DNA of 64,000 bases from Setoptus koraiensis. Its lineage: Eukaryota; Arthropoda. This document shows, piece after piece, positions 10,573 to 20,935 of the stretch. The stretch is from positions 3,162,001 through 3,226,000 of the forward strand of contig CM106585.1 of NCBI GenBank assembly GCA_048013815.1. Reading direction: 5' to 3'. Made by a program: the position numbers and the translations under genes. The stretch's first letter is position 1. Each line of letters opens with the position of its first letter. Below the pieces are notes generated by a model. The model saw nothing but the letters and a program-made list of their open reading frames with translations. It did not search any database and was not told the DNA's origin.

Positions 10573-11631
10573 CAAGTAAAACTGATCAAATCAGTATTTC
10601 GAGCGCCTAATTTTTTGTGTGGACGATTATCGTTGAAAGACTAGGAGGAGTTTATGACAACCTGTTAGCGCTCGCATCGATGAATTGATGCATACGTGGT
10701 AGCTAAGAATACCAGAGATCTCAGCTATACCACTATGTGACTCCTTTCGTCGCGGACAAGACTAATGGTACGGATGATTACAAGGATCTGTCCGCTCCTT
10801 AGCTATCACACAGTGAAGTACAGTAATGCAGCTTTGGCCGTGCTAATTGTGCGTGTGTCATAGCTGAGAAATTGTGCATCTTCAGCTATGGCGCTGTTCA
10901 GTTGAGTTATGTGCCTTTGACTGTGCTAATTGTGTGTGTCATAGCTGAGAACTGTTCAATTCTCAGCTATGACGCTGTTCAGTTGAGTTATGTCCCTTTC
11001 ACTGAGCTCATTATGATTCACTAGATCCAAGCTAGCTATTATTTGATTCTCGTGCATCCGATCTTAATCAAGTAGTAACCTTCTGCAATGCTTAATTATT
11101 CTAGTGGGCATCTCAGCTTCAAGTTCGTCACTCTCACCTAGCTCGAATCATCGCATAACTTGTGCTGCGAGACAATTGTCAACTTGAGTAGCTTCTACTG
11201 TACGGTGATCTCCTTGTCTCATGACTACTAGCTTACCGTGCGCTAGATCCTAATTGTCTACAGCTAGCCTTCTGATGTGCTAGATCAACCTAGTTCGCAT
11301 CTCAGCCTTCTCTGTATCAATGTTTTCTAGTGATTCTGCCTCCTAGCTGTTCCTGTGTTAAATTTAATGAACCAACATTTAAGCGTTCTATTGTACTGAA
11401 TTTACCTAGTTTTCGCCTTGGTAGCTTCCCTAGTGCTAAATCCAAAATCTAAACAGCTCGCATTCTCCCCTGCTAATTTTTACTAGTTAGCGTCCCAGCT
11501 TTCACTGTATAATTGATTTCTTATGACTCCGCCTCCTAGCTTTCCCTGTACTAACAAACTAGATAGATTTAGAACGATGAAACATACTAGATACTTCCCG
11601 ACGCCTTCACTGTACTGATTTCTCCTAGAAC
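10573..11631 (-). repeat. Helentron-like element G, 3' part
   Basis: Its 3' end (CAAGT at 10573-10577 on this strand) is followed by the hairpin (10579-10597) and the inverted repeat AGCGCCTAATTTTTT. The subterminal sequence matches 1216-1330 inverted, including the GGAGTTTATGACAACCTGTTA block seen at 57840. The interior (10800-11627) is degenerate CTAGTT/TTAGCAC minisatellite. It is interrupted at 11632 by element F, so its 5' end is missing. Confidence 0.55.
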
Positions 11632-13574
11632 AAGTTATACTGATTATACCAGTATAAGAGTGCTTAATTTTTCCAGTGAACAATCTTAGAGGTTTGGACA
11701 GTTTATTAAGAAGTGATAAGTGCTAGCTGTCACTAGAAAGTTTTTTTAGAATTTATCCTGGTGAGAACAGTTTCGAAAATTGAACATACTGTGGAAGAAC
11801 ATGTGCCACAAAATGGCCTATATCGCCAATTCTAGAAACAGAACAGTTTCGAAAATTGCACATAATGTATGGGCACATGTGATCAGAAATCACATGTATT
11901 GAATTAGCTAACATGATCCAGAATTGTCCAAAGCGCCAATACTAGAAACAGAAAATTGATAAAACTTGCACAGATCGTGTATGGCACAGTGCTTGCTGTC
12001 TCAAGAAAGTTTCAAGAATTTATCCTGGTGAGAACAGTTTCAAAAATCGCACATAATGTAATACTTGCACAAAATGTTGCGAGCAACATGCACAACACAC
12101 ACACGAAGTATCATCAAAACGGATAGGTGGGAACATGTTCAGAAATTGATGACTATACATGACATCCGTCATCCGAAATTTTTCTCTGTCTCAAAAACGA
12201 CCTATTGATGGCTGATCATACTTGCACAGAATGTTGCGAGTAACATGTACAACACACACACGAAGTATCATCAAAACGGATAGGTGGGAACATGTTCAGA
12301 TATCACGATATTCACATGACATCCGTCATCCGAAATTTTTCTCTGTCTCAAAAACGACCTATTGATGGCTGATCATACTTGCACAGAATGTTGCGAGTAA
12401 CATGTACAACACACACACGAAGTATCATCAAAACGGATAGGTGGGAACATGTTCAGATATCACGATATTCACATGACATCCGTCATCCGAAATTTCTCTC
12501 TGTCTCGAAAACGACCTATTGATGGCTGATCATACTTGCACAGAATGTTGCGAGTAACATGTACAACACACACACGAAGTATCATCAAAACGGATAGGTG
12601 GGAACATGTTCAAATATCACGATATTCACATGTGATCAGAAATCAGATGTATTGAATGAGCTAACATGATCCAGAATTGCCTATAGCGCCAATACTAGAA
12701 ACAGAAAATTGATAAGACTTGCACAGATCGTGTATGGCACAGTGCTAGCTGTCTCTAGAAAGTTTCAAAAATTTATCCTGGTGAGAACAGTTTCGAAAAT
12801 CGCACATAATGTATGGGCACATGTGCCACAATATGGCCTATAGCGCCAATACTAGAAACAGAAAATTGATAAGACTTGCACAGATCGTGTATAGCATCGA
12901 TCCACCTCCTCACAATACATTAACCTCTGCATGAGCCTGGGACTTAAAATTCAATTCACCTCCCTGAAATGTGTGTTTGGGAGGTGGACGAACCTTCGAG
13001 TCTCAAACTTGTATGTAGGTTGTTGCATGCTCAGGAGGTGAACTTATTGTTTAAGCTCAAGCTAGTCCACCTCCCAAGCATGAGTCGCCCCACGCTATTT
13101 TGAGTAGCTAAACCTATCTCGTTATAGCTTCGGTCCACCTCCTAACTAGACATGAGCCCGAGACTCAAGATTCAATCCACCTCCCTAGTAAATGTGTATT
13201 TGGGAGGTGGACGAACTTTTGAATCTCAAGCTTGAGTGTACCTCCCACCTCCCACCTCCCAAGCACATTCCTGCCTACACACTCACTAAGCACTGATTAT
13301 GCTAGTGCTAATGTATGCAAGCACACAGCGCGTGACTCTCAAGATCGAAAACTGTGAATATCCACAAATAAATCGGTACGTGGATATTCACTGGCATACA
13401 AAGTCGGAGTATTCACAAGCACACAGCGCGTGAATCACCATAGCACAATTGGTGAATATCCTATGAAATGCAAGAACTAAGTATCCACCATCATACCGTG
13501 CGTGGATATTCATGCGTGATTTATAGGATCCAACAACACTACATCATAAGCCCTTAATTAAAATTAAGCGCTAA
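11632..13574 (-). repeat. Helentron-like element F, both ends present
   Basis: The 3' end is CAAGT at 11632-11636, followed by the hairpin ATACTGATTATACCAGTAT (11638-11656) and AGTGCTTAATTTTT. The 5' end is TTAATTAAAATTAAGCGCTAA (13554-13574), preceded by AGGATCCAACAACACTACATC as in element K. The core holds a 157-bp array and CACCTCC-type minisatellite (12900-13260). The 5' end lies only about 12 bp before the Gypsy-1 reading frame. Confidence 0.6.
12064..12640. repeat. 157-bp tandem array, about 3.5 copies
   Basis: CTTGCACA(A/G)AATGTTGCGAG recurs at 12064, 12221, 12378 and 12535, exactly 157 bp apart. Units differ by a few bases. Inverted copies of the same unit, about 160 bp long, occur at 20560-20935 beyond the Gypsy-1 3' LTR. 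Confidence 0.85.
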
Positions 13575-13586
13575 TTACGACGAGAG

Positions 13587-16500
13587 ATGTCGAAGTCAGT
13601 CAATGCCATCGGGCAAACTGACCAAAATTCACGACAAAGTCGTAGGAAAGGAGTACCCAACCGCCAAGATAGTAGCCGAAGGCCCAGAAGCTCAGGCGAC
13701 AACGCGGGCGGGAATAATAGACAAGAGCGTAGTAGTAAAAGAAATAAAAAGCGCGAGTGCTTCAAGTGCGGGCGAACGTCCCACATTGCACGCGAGTGTT
13801 ATGCTCGCACAAAGCGCGACGGAACGCAGATTCCAACACAGCCAAAAAATCCTGATCGCGTAGCGACGATAGAGGATAACGCCAGTAAGGTTCCAACTAG
13901 AGTGAAGCAAGTCTTCAGTGGAAAAGCGCCACCCAACCTACCGTCACCTCCGAGTGAACGTGTAGGAGCGGTGCAAATCGTAGGCGCCGTGCGCAGCAGT
14001 GAAATAACTCATCCAGTTCGAATTCGCGACCGGGTCATCACGGCATTGATGGACACGGGTAGTGAGTATTCGTTAATCTCTTTAAATGTGGTAAATGAGC
14101 TGGAGTTAAGGGTCCCAAGAGGCTGTAAGGTCTTGTTGAATTCACCCGACGGGAAACCCCTGTCGGTGATTGGCATTACGAGCCAGTATGTTTGTATCAC
14201 GGTCGGCGGTAGAGACAAATGGGGTCTACACGACATGATCGTGATCAAGGATCTCGACGCCGACATGATCATTGGAAGGTCGTTAATGGACGATTTCGAC
14301 ATTTCGATTAATGTCAGGAGTCGTCGCATAATGTTCAATGATACCGAGCGTGTAGCCTCGGTAAGTGCCGAAACTCCGGTTAGAGGCGGAGTATATGCTA
14401 TCCGCGATGTGGTCGTAAGCCCCAGACACCAACAGGTTATCGAGACTAAGATCAATCGTGACGCAACGGTACTAATGAGGGGACACAGAAGCAACGAATT
14501 GATCGTCGCTAACTCGCTCGATAAGGCAGAAAACGGTAAATGCCGCGTCGTCGTGGCAAACATTACCACCGAGCCTAGACTGGTGAAGGCTGGGGAACGA
14601 CTCGCAGAGTTCGAGGTCCTCCATCGACCAGCCAGCGGAGTTCATGCAGTGGTCGCGCTACAGAAAGAGGCTGTCAAGGGGCAGAAAGCCACCATACAAG
14701 TCGGCGATGGACTAAACGACAGGCAGATACAGGAGATAAGAGCTTTAGTTGAGAAATATATGGACGTATTTAATTACGATGGGCGTCTCGGTAAGACGAG
14801 TCTAGCTCGACATTCCATAACTTTAAAAAAGGATTGCCACCCCGTCGCCGAACCCCTCCGACGCAATGCTTTAGTTGAGAGCGTCGAGATCAACCAACAG
14901 GTTAATGAAATGCTCGAGAAAGGGGTGATAGAGGAATCACAGTCCCCATGGGCTTCAGCAATCGTTTTAGTTAAGAAAAAGAATGGAAAAATGAGGTTTT
15001 GCGTAGATTTTAGACGTTTAAACGAGGTGACTGTGGAGTGGAAATATCCACTTCCTCGTATCGACGATATGATAGATAGCATGAGAGGCCGAAAGTATTT
15101 CACGTGCCTAGATTTAGCGTCGGGATACTGGCAGATTGAAATGGACCCAGTCGCCAAACCTTTGACCGCTTTTCGCACGAAGGACGGCCAGTATCAGTTT
15201 AAACGTATGCCTTTCGGGCTGGTTAATAGTGGAGCAAGCTTTCAAAAGCTGGTGGACGTGTTGTTCGCTGGAATGAAAGGCGTAGAACTCCAAGTATATG
15301 TCGACGACATTTGTGTGGCGTCGCCTTCTTGGAAAGAGCACCTCGTAGCTTTAGAAGAAGTATTTAAGAGAGTCCGCCAAGCGGGGCTCGTTGTACAGCA
15401 TGAGAAGTGCACGTTCGGATATTCCGAAACAATATTCTTGGGACATAAGATTAGTGAAGACGGGATCAGTCCCGATCCTAGTAAGGTGAAGGCAATCCAC
15501 GAGATGCCGGCACCTACCGATGTACATGACGTGCGAAGGTTCCTAGGAATGACAGGGTATTACAGGAGATTCATTAAGAACTACGCAACGGTGTCTGACG
15601 CGTTGGTAGAGTTGACGAAAAAAGACAAGCCTTTTACATGGGGGCCAAGCGAGGTTGAATCGTTTGATAGCTTGAAAAGAGCGTTGCTAGAGAATGCAAC
15701 TGTGGCGCATTATGATCCGACCAAGGAACTGCTTCTAAAAACGGATGCCTCAACCGTAGGCGTTGCAGGCATCTTGTTGCAAAAGGACGGCGACGAATTC
15801 AAGATTCTGTCATGCGTTAGCCGTCGCCTCTGTGCAAGCGAGAGGAATTATGGAATAACCGAGTTAGAAGCGTTAGCCATAGTTTTCTCGGTGCAACAAT
15901 TCAGGCCATACATTCTAGGGAGGACAGTAGTCGTTCTCACAGACCATTGCGCTCTGTGCGCGGTGGGCAAGAAAAGAATGAAGTCGAGACGATTAGAGAG
16001 ATGGGCATGTATTCTAGCGGAGTTTAGTTTGGATATAAGGTATATCAAAGGCAACAAACATGAAGACGTAGACTGCCTTAGTAGGGCGCCGATTGGCGAT
16101 GAAATTGACCATTTTCCGGCGCAGAGTGTATTTTTAGTCCTACCGGTTGACACAGATGAGTGGATCAGAGAGTATGAGAACAACGAAGAAGCGCAGAGAC
16201 TCCTAGCCGAAGGAGCCGAGATGTTTATTTTGCAAGGGGTTATATACGACAGCGATCGTAGACTGTACGTGCCTCAAAAATTTCGAAAAGGATTCCTTGA
16301 GAGGGCACATGATAGTCAACTGGCAAACCACGGTGGTATTAGCGCAACCATCGCGTTACTTAGAGCAGACTATTTTTGGCCAAGTTTAGCCGAGGACGTA
16401 GAGACTTACGTAAAGGCATGCGAAACCTGCCAGAGACGTAAGGCAGTGAGAGCGAGAGAGTTCGGTTTGATGAATTCTTTCGACGTTGCCATGCCGTTTG

Positions 16501-19121
16501 ATTTAGTGGCCGTGGACTGCATTGGTCCAATCAACCCCGGGTCAAGACATGTCATGGTCGCTATCGATGTATTTACCAGATTCGTCGAGCTAAAAGTGGT
16601 AAACAACGTATCCGCTAGCGAGTTTGCGAAATTTTTACTCGAAAATATTGTGGCGAGGCATGGTCCGCCGAAGAGTCTTTTGACGGACAACGCAGCCACT
16701 TTCGGTAGTGACACGGTTAGAGAGCTGGAGAAACTCATGATAATTAAACATATTCGAAGTACCCCTACGCACTCGCGTGGCAATGCGGTGGTAGAAAGGG
16801 TGAATCAGACGATTGGGGACAAGTTAGCTATGATCATCTGGGGAGACGACAGCTACCAGAGAGAAAATTGGCCGGAAGCTATACCTTTTGTTGCCTATTC
16901 AATTAACGTTTCGAGACATTCTTCGACAGGTTTTTCACCATTCGAACTGGTCTATGGGCGACAGCCCCAGCTAATGGATGAGACGGTCAAACAAGGGGAA
17001 GTGACCGTCCATCAGCTTTATAGTAAGCTCGTGAAATTACGATTGGAAACAGATATCAAAGAGGCGTATAGAAGCAATAAAGAGGCACAGATGCGTAGTC
17101 GACGTTATTTCAATGCTGAGCATATTCAGAGAGAGTTTAGTGTAGGTGACGTAGTATGGGTGCATAAGAAAGAGGCGAGGAGACCGAAATTGAAGCCACG
17201 GTATGAAGGCCCGTACGTCATTGTGGCTAGAAAACCGCACGACATCTATGAATTGAAACACCTAGAGTCGGATAAGAGCACCATCCTGAGACACGTAAGC
17301 GCGCTCAAGATATGCCATGGAGTGCACAGTGCTGAGTCGGAGACAGAGTCGAATGGAAGTGAAGACAGTGGAGACGAATCGAGAGCGGATGTTGATCTAG
17401 ACGCACCCGCAGGGACGGTCAACGCAGTTCGTAGTCAAGGCACTATGTATCGAGGTGAAACATGGTTGAGAGCTTTCGTGACATTGATGCTATTTTCGGT
17501 CTGCATACAACTCACGGAGACCGCCGAACATGTCTTGTCTGCCGAATCGCCCATTTTGTGGAAACGAACCGAGAAATTTGTCATCACTGGTTTGACAGAG
17601 TACGAATACATGATCGTTTTCGAATCGCCGTGTAATATCTTTATCGGCATGACGGCGGATGCGGCACTAAACAACCAATACTTTGTAGAGTGTCAGACTT
17701 TATTCAAGGCGGTTATACTTAATAAGGTAGGAGCTTGGTGCAGCATCATACCAGAAGCGGTAGCTGACGATTTCGAAATACCAAGTCAAGTGACTAAGTC
17801 TCGTTTTAGGAGAAGCGAAAACAACACAACAGAAGGTGTGAAAGAGAAGAGGCAGGTGGCCGTCGGAATTGCCGCGGGACTGTCTTTAGAGTGGTGCATC
17901 ACGAGGTTGTACGACTCGGTCTCGGGCTATTTCCGGAGGTCGTCTGACCAGGCCACTGAAGAGAACAATAGAGTTATCCAAGAAGAGATAGTGAAGATGC
18001 GAAACACTTTGAACGCATCATTGGTAATCCAAAACGCAAGGAAAGCGGTTTGGGAGGATGTTTTAAGTAACCAAGAGTCCGTTTTGGCGTCCTTGGGGAA
18101 GATCAGCGCGGCGTTTCCACATGCAACGTGGACCTCGATCTACGTGGCAAACTTAATGTACGCTCGATCGAGATACCTGGATGACATCATCCACGAGTGG
18201 AAGCGCGGGCGCATATCCGAATCATTGGGGTATTTGTTGAACTCCACGACGTTAGTGAACTTACTCCCAGCTGCAACGACAGCCAAGAGCTGCTGCCTCC
18301 ATTCCGGGAACATGGTGATGATTAAATTTTGGACAAAGAACGTTGACAGGAACTCGTTTGTGGTCACCGCCGATCCTTTCAAGATTTACACCAATTTAAC
18401 TAGACAACCGACATTGAGGGAGTACTCGGGACCCGTCCATTTGATTTACAATCGTTCTAGTGATTGTACTAAGAGTATAGACGTTGATAACAATATGTTC
18501 ATTTCAGGCAGCTGTACAGAACAGCATCACCATGAGGATTTGAGGAGTATGTGGAGACCGCTGGTCACACATGACACAATCACTGGCATTGTGCCAACAA
18601 ATGAGGCCAAAGTAGATTACAGGGCCATGCATGTATATTGCTATCCCGGAAACATAACCGTGGGAGGGGAAGCAATGAATTGCCCACCTTACGTGTTCAA
18701 AATCGATAATACAATATCATGGAATTTGACAGATCGCTCTTACGCAGCCACTCCTGATTCAATCAAGTTGCAAGCAATTTTAGGGTTTAGAACTTTCGTG
18801 CCCGTACCGTCTACGAAGATCGCTCCCGAAGGGTTGACAATCTTCGATGCCCTTAAACGCATCCAAGAGATGCAAGAAGTTTTGAGCAAGTTAGACAAAG
18901 AATCTCTTGGACTTACTGATCACACTAAGCAAATAGTGACTTTGTCCAAGCATAACGCAACCTTAGATTTCATCTTGCTATTGCTGGTCGCGATGATCGC
19001 GGTATCTGCGTTCAGATGCATCCGAAGTCGCGGAGTCTTTACGCAGACCCAAAACAGAACACAGCATCTAGGATTGAATACAATCGTCGTAGCGCCCGCG
19101 ACGAGTGCTACATCGACTTAA
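13587..19121 (+). CDS. Gypsy-1 polyprotein: nucleocapsid, protease, RT, RNase H, integrase, env
   Basis: The 1844-residue frame starts in the gag tail, so the first ATG is probably not the original start. A CCHC zinc knuckle (CFKCGRTSHIAREC) is at residues 58-71, the protease DTGS at about 156, the RT YVDD box at about 571 and RNase H with TDAST at about 719. The integrase has an HHCC domain and DDE acidic residues near 976, 1032 and 1068. A GPY/F-like end follows at about 1200. Env begins near residue 1288 with a hydrophobic leader. It has a basic cleavage motif KEKR (about 1420), a following hydrophobic fusion-peptide-like stretch, ADPF and CPPYVF motifs, and a membrane anchor near 1795-1812. 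In this family env is normally made from a spliced RNA. Confidence 0.9.
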   Translation: MSKSVNAIGQTDQNSRQSRRKGVPNRQDSSRRPRSSGDNAGGNNRQERSSKRNKKRECFKCGRTSHIARECYARTKRDGTQIPTQPKNPDRVATIEDNASKVPTRVKQVFSGKAPPNLPSPPSERVGAVQIVGAVRSSEITHPVRIRDRVITALMDTGSEYSLISLNVVNELELRVPRGCKVLLNSPDGKPLSVIGITSQYVCITVGGRDKWGLHDMIVIKDLDADMIIGRSLMDDFDISINVRSRRIMFNDTERVASVSAETPVRGGVYAIRDVVVSPRHQQVIETKINRDATVLMRGHRSNELIVANSLDKAENGKCRVVVANITTEPRLVKAGERLAEFEVLHRPASGVHAVVALQKEAVKGQKATIQVGDGLNDRQIQEIRALVEKYMDVFNYDGRLGKTSLARHSITLKKDCHPVAEPLRRNALVESVEINQQVNEMLEKGVIEESQSPWASAIVLVKKKNGKMRFCVDFRRLNEVTVEWKYPLPRIDDMIDSMRGRKYFTCLDLASGYWQIEMDPVAKPLTAFRTKDGQYQFKRMPFGLVNSGASFQKLVDVLFAGMKGVELQVYVDDICVASPSWKEHLVALEEVFKRVRQAGLVVQHEKCTFGYSETIFLGHKISEDGISPDPSKVKAIHEMPAPTDVHDVRRFLGMTGYYRRFIKNYATVSDALVELTKKDKPFTWGPSEVESFDSLKRALLENATVAHYDPTKELLLKTDASTVGVAGILLQKDGDEFKILSCVSRRLCASERNYGITELEALAIVFSVQQFRPYILGRTVVVLTDHCALCAVGKKRMKSRRLERWACILAEFSLDIRYIKGNKHEDVDCLSRAPIGDEIDHFPAQSVFLVLPVDTDEWIREYENNEEAQRLLAEGAEMFILQGVIYDSDRRLYVPQKFRKGFLERAHDSQLANHGGISATIALLRADYFWPSLAEDVETYVKACETCQRRKAVRAREFGLMNSFDVAMPFDLVAVDCIGPINPGSRHVMVAIDVFTRFVELKVVNNVSASEFAKFLLENIVARHGPPKSLLTDNAATFGSDTVRELEKLMIIKHIRSTPTHSRGNAVVERVNQTIGDKLAMIIWGDDSYQRENWPEAIPFVAYSINVSRHSSTGFSPFELVYGRQPQLMDETVKQGEVTVHQLYSKLVKLRLETDIKEAYRSNKEAQMRSRRYFNAEHIQREFSVGDVVWVHKKEARRPKLKPRYEGPYVIVARKPHDIYELKHLESDKSTILRHVSALKICHGVHSAESETESNGSEDSGDESRADVDLDAPAGTVNAVRSQGTMYRGETWLRAFVTLMLFSVCIQLTETAEHVLSAESPILWKRTEKFVITGLTEYEYMIVFESPCNIFIGMTADAALNNQYFVECQTLFKAVILNKVGAWCSIIPEAVADDFEIPSQVTKSRFRRSENNTTEGVKEKRQVAVGIAAGLSLEWCITRLYDSVSGYFRRSSDQATEENNRVIQEEIVKMRNTLNASLVIQNARKAVWEDVLSNQESVLASLGKISAAFPHATWTSIYVANLMYARSRYLDDIIHEWKRGRISESLGYLLNSTTLVNLLPAATTAKSCCLHSGNMVMIKFWTKNVDRNSFVVTADPFKIYTNLTRQPTLREYSGPVHLIYNRSSDCTKSIDVDNNMFISGSCTEQHHHEDLRSMWRPLVTHDTITGIVPTNEAKVDYRAMHVYCYPGNITVGGEAMNCPPYVFKIDNTISWNLTDRSYAATPDSIKLQAILGFRTFVPVPSTKIAPEGLTIFDALKRIQEMQEVLSKLDKESLGLTDHTKQIVTLSKHNATLDFILLLLVAMIAVSAFRCIRSRGVFTQTQNRTQHLGLNTIVVAPATSATST

Positions 19122-19149
19122 TGAGTTTCGCAGAAGTTGTCGTTGATGT

Positions 19150-19199
19150 TGCATTACCCTATGTTTCGTTGTTTTTCATTTCCCATCCCAAATTTGCAG
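19150..19199 (+). promoter_or_regulatory. Predicted 3' splice acceptor before accessory gene
   Basis: A pyrimidine-rich run (TTTCGTTGTTTTTCATTTCC) leads to TTTGCAG ending at 19199, seven bases before the ATG at 19206. No comparable run lies at the second accessory gene. Splicing to produce downstream genes is known for env-bearing Gypsy elements. The donor was not located because the 5' leader is missing. Confidence 0.6.
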
Positions 19200-19205
19200 G
19201 TGTCG

Positions 19206-19652
19206 ATGTCGGAGCGAGTGTATCGAGTAGTTGCATGCAGATATTTAACAAGTGGAATACAATACGAGGTCAGTCCGCAGGATCGAAACGGAAACCTCTA
19301 TAAATCATATTGGGTTCCAGAAAGCGAATTGGAAACTTTAAACGTGATCAACGACTATTATCAAGAGAGAGGAAGCATCAACATTCCTGCTGACCCAGAA
19401 TTTAGACGGATAAGAGCCGAACGAATTTGGGGCTCTAGCTATTATCTTGCTCTGATCCCAAATACAGGAAGATCACTAAAGCGATTCCGTATAACCCTCA
19501 AAACAGTCGAGGGCTATCGAAAGCACTTTACGGTAGCGTACGGACCTTGCCTAGAGAGAGACGGAGACGGGGTTAACCTTTTCCGCATTCATTTGTTATT
19601 CGTAAGACACGAGCACCGTGACAATTCGCTACGAGTCTTAAATTTCGCATAA
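19206..19652 (+). CDS. Gypsy-1 accessory protein 1, chromodomain-like plus PNTG/YGP domain
   Basis: It has 148 residues from the ATG at 19206, chosen because it follows the splice acceptor; an in-frame ATG at 19137 lies upstream of it. The N-terminal half (YRVV..., IQYEV, YWVPESELE, then a VINDYYQER helix) follows the chromodomain pattern of strands, a W-x-P-E-x-x-L box and a C-terminal helix. The second half carries SSYYLALIPNTG and, about 30 residues on, VAYGPCL. The same two-part layout occurs in the next gene and in 43910-44392. There is no signal peptide or membrane segment, so a nuclear or cytoplasmic role is likely. Guiding integration to marked chromatin is a plausible but unproven function. 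Confidence 0.65.
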   Translation: MSERVYRVVACRYLTSGIQYEVSPQDRNGNLYKSYWVPESELETLNVINDYYQERGSINIPADPEFRRIRAERIWGSSYYLALIPNTGRSLKRFRITLKTVEGYRKHFTVAYGPCLERDGDGVNLFRIHLLFVRHEHRDNSLRVLNFA

Positions 19653-19653
19653 A

Positions 19654-20130
19654 ATGGCCATGGAGTACGACAACGAGAACGGTCGCCCCCTAAAAGTAAT
19701 TGGAATGCGATGTTACGCAGGCAATAGGGTGCAATACGAGGCAACCGTCCTGTATGAAAATCAACGACCTGGTCGTGCAAGATGGTATTTTCCGGATGAA
19801 CTTCCGCAGCCAATCATCCAGGCTTACCGTGTAGAGGCCGATGTCTACAGCGCAGCAGATCGGATCAATTTCATAAGAGTGGACGAGTTTCGGGCCTACA
19901 ATTTGATAGGGACCGGCTATTTCTTGACCGAGCTACCCAACACTGGCTTTGAGATTACGCAATACAAGGTCACTCTGGTCCCTGATGACGATCGAGCACG
20001 ATCATGTTATCTAGTATACGGACCGCGTCTACACATATACCGAAGTGGAGTTGATACCGTAACACCCCACCAGGTAATGTTAGAATATGACCTCGAGAGG
20101 GAGATGTTCAGGATCGCCCGAACCGTTTGA
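19654..20130 (+). CDS. Gypsy-1 accessory protein 2, paralogue of accessory protein 1
   Basis: It has 158 residues and starts one base after the stop of the preceding gene, so the two must share an RNA or be reached by reinitiation. The layout matches protein 1: VQYEATV and ARWYFPDEL in the chromodomain-like half, then GYFLTELPNTGFE and LVYGPRL in the second half. The W-x-P-E box is changed to WYFPDEL. It ends ten bases before the 3' LTR, directly at the polypurine tract. Protein 1 and protein 2 look like an ancient tandem duplication, since they share motifs but little overall identity. Confidence 0.6.
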   Translation: MAMEYDNENGRPLKVIGMRCYAGNRVQYEATVLYENQRPGRARWYFPDELPQPIIQAYRVEADVYSAADRINFIRVDEFRAYNLIGTGYFLTELPNTGFEITQYKVTLVPDDDRARSCYLVYGPRLHIYRSGVDTVTPHQVMLEYDLEREMFRIARTV

Positions 20131-20432
20131 GGGGAGGGGATGTTACGATGCAGCCAGTGAATGTCAATCGCAAATGCCAGCGATTGACATTCACCAACTT
20201 ATTGTTATGATTTTAAAATGAAACATAATTTGTAGGCCAGATGTCTCTCTGGAAAGTTCCAGAAAGACATCTGGCAAACGCAATCATATATATACATGTG
20301 ACACAGAGAAATAAATCTAAGCTTTGAAATTAGTATAACGTCTCTGCGTCACCCTTGTCCATTTTTATGTATTAGGCGTAGCGTCGAGCGCACAGGGAGG
20401 AGTTTGTATGGGATATGCCATGTTGTATAACA
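20129..20432 (+). repeat. Gypsy-1 polypurine tract and 3' LTR
   Basis: GAGGGGAGGGGA ends at 20140 and abuts TGTTACGATG, the LTR start. The LTR runs to GTATAACA at 20432, giving TGTTA...TAACA ends. It contains TATATATA (about 20287) and AATAAA (about 20310). An inverted repeat around GTGAATGTCAATCGC/GCGATTGACATTCAC lies at its beginning (20158-20194). Confidence 0.7.
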
Positions 20433-20935
20433 ACTGTGCCATACACGATCTGTGCAAGTCTTATCAATTTTCTGTTTCTAGTATTGGCGCTATAGGCAAT
20501 TCTGGATCATGTTAGCTCATTCAATACATGTGATTTCTGATCACATGTGAATATCGTGATATTTGAACATGTTCCCACCTATCCGTTTTGATGATACTGC
20601 ATGTGTGTGTTGTGCATGTTGCTCGCAACATTATGTGCTAGTATGATCAGAAATCAATTGGTCGTTTTCGAGACAGAAAGAAATTTTGGCTGACGGATGT
20701 CATGTGAATATCGTGATATTTGAACATGTTCCCACCTATCCGTTTTGATGATACTCTGTGTGTGTGTGTTGTGCATGTTGCTCGCAACATTTTGTGCACG
20801 TATGATCAGAAATCAATTGGTCGTTTTCGAGACATAGAGAAATTTCGGATGACGGATGTCATGTATAGTCATCGATTTCTGAACATGTTCCCACCTATCC
20901 GTTTTGATGATACTGCGTGTATGTGTTGCGCATGT
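20433..20935 (+). repeat. Satellite fragment inverted relative to element F
   Basis: It begins with GTGCCATACACGATCTGTGC and continues as the reverse complement of 12890-12050, with about three 157-160 bp units. Together with element F it places inverted arms on both sides of Gypsy-1. No Helentron-like terminus is visible. Confidence 0.7.

Larger units (their letters stand above)
13575..20432 (+). mobile_element. Gypsy-1: env-bearing Ty3/Gypsy element lacking its 5' end
   Basis: It contains the end of gag (zinc knuckle onward), protease, RT, RNase H, integrase and env in one long frame, then two accessory genes, a polypurine tract and a 3' LTR of about 292 bp (20141-20432). The 5' LTR and the capsid part of gag are absent; a Helentron-like 5' end sits there instead. 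What remains looks whole, so the element is young. Its age cannot be set from LTR divergence because only one LTR is present. Confidence 0.85.

Noticed and set aside
14009-14569. 186-codon frame opposite Gypsy-1 gag-pol, and similar ones opposite other pol genes
   Set aside because: They are antisense shadows of long coding frames with no motif of their own.
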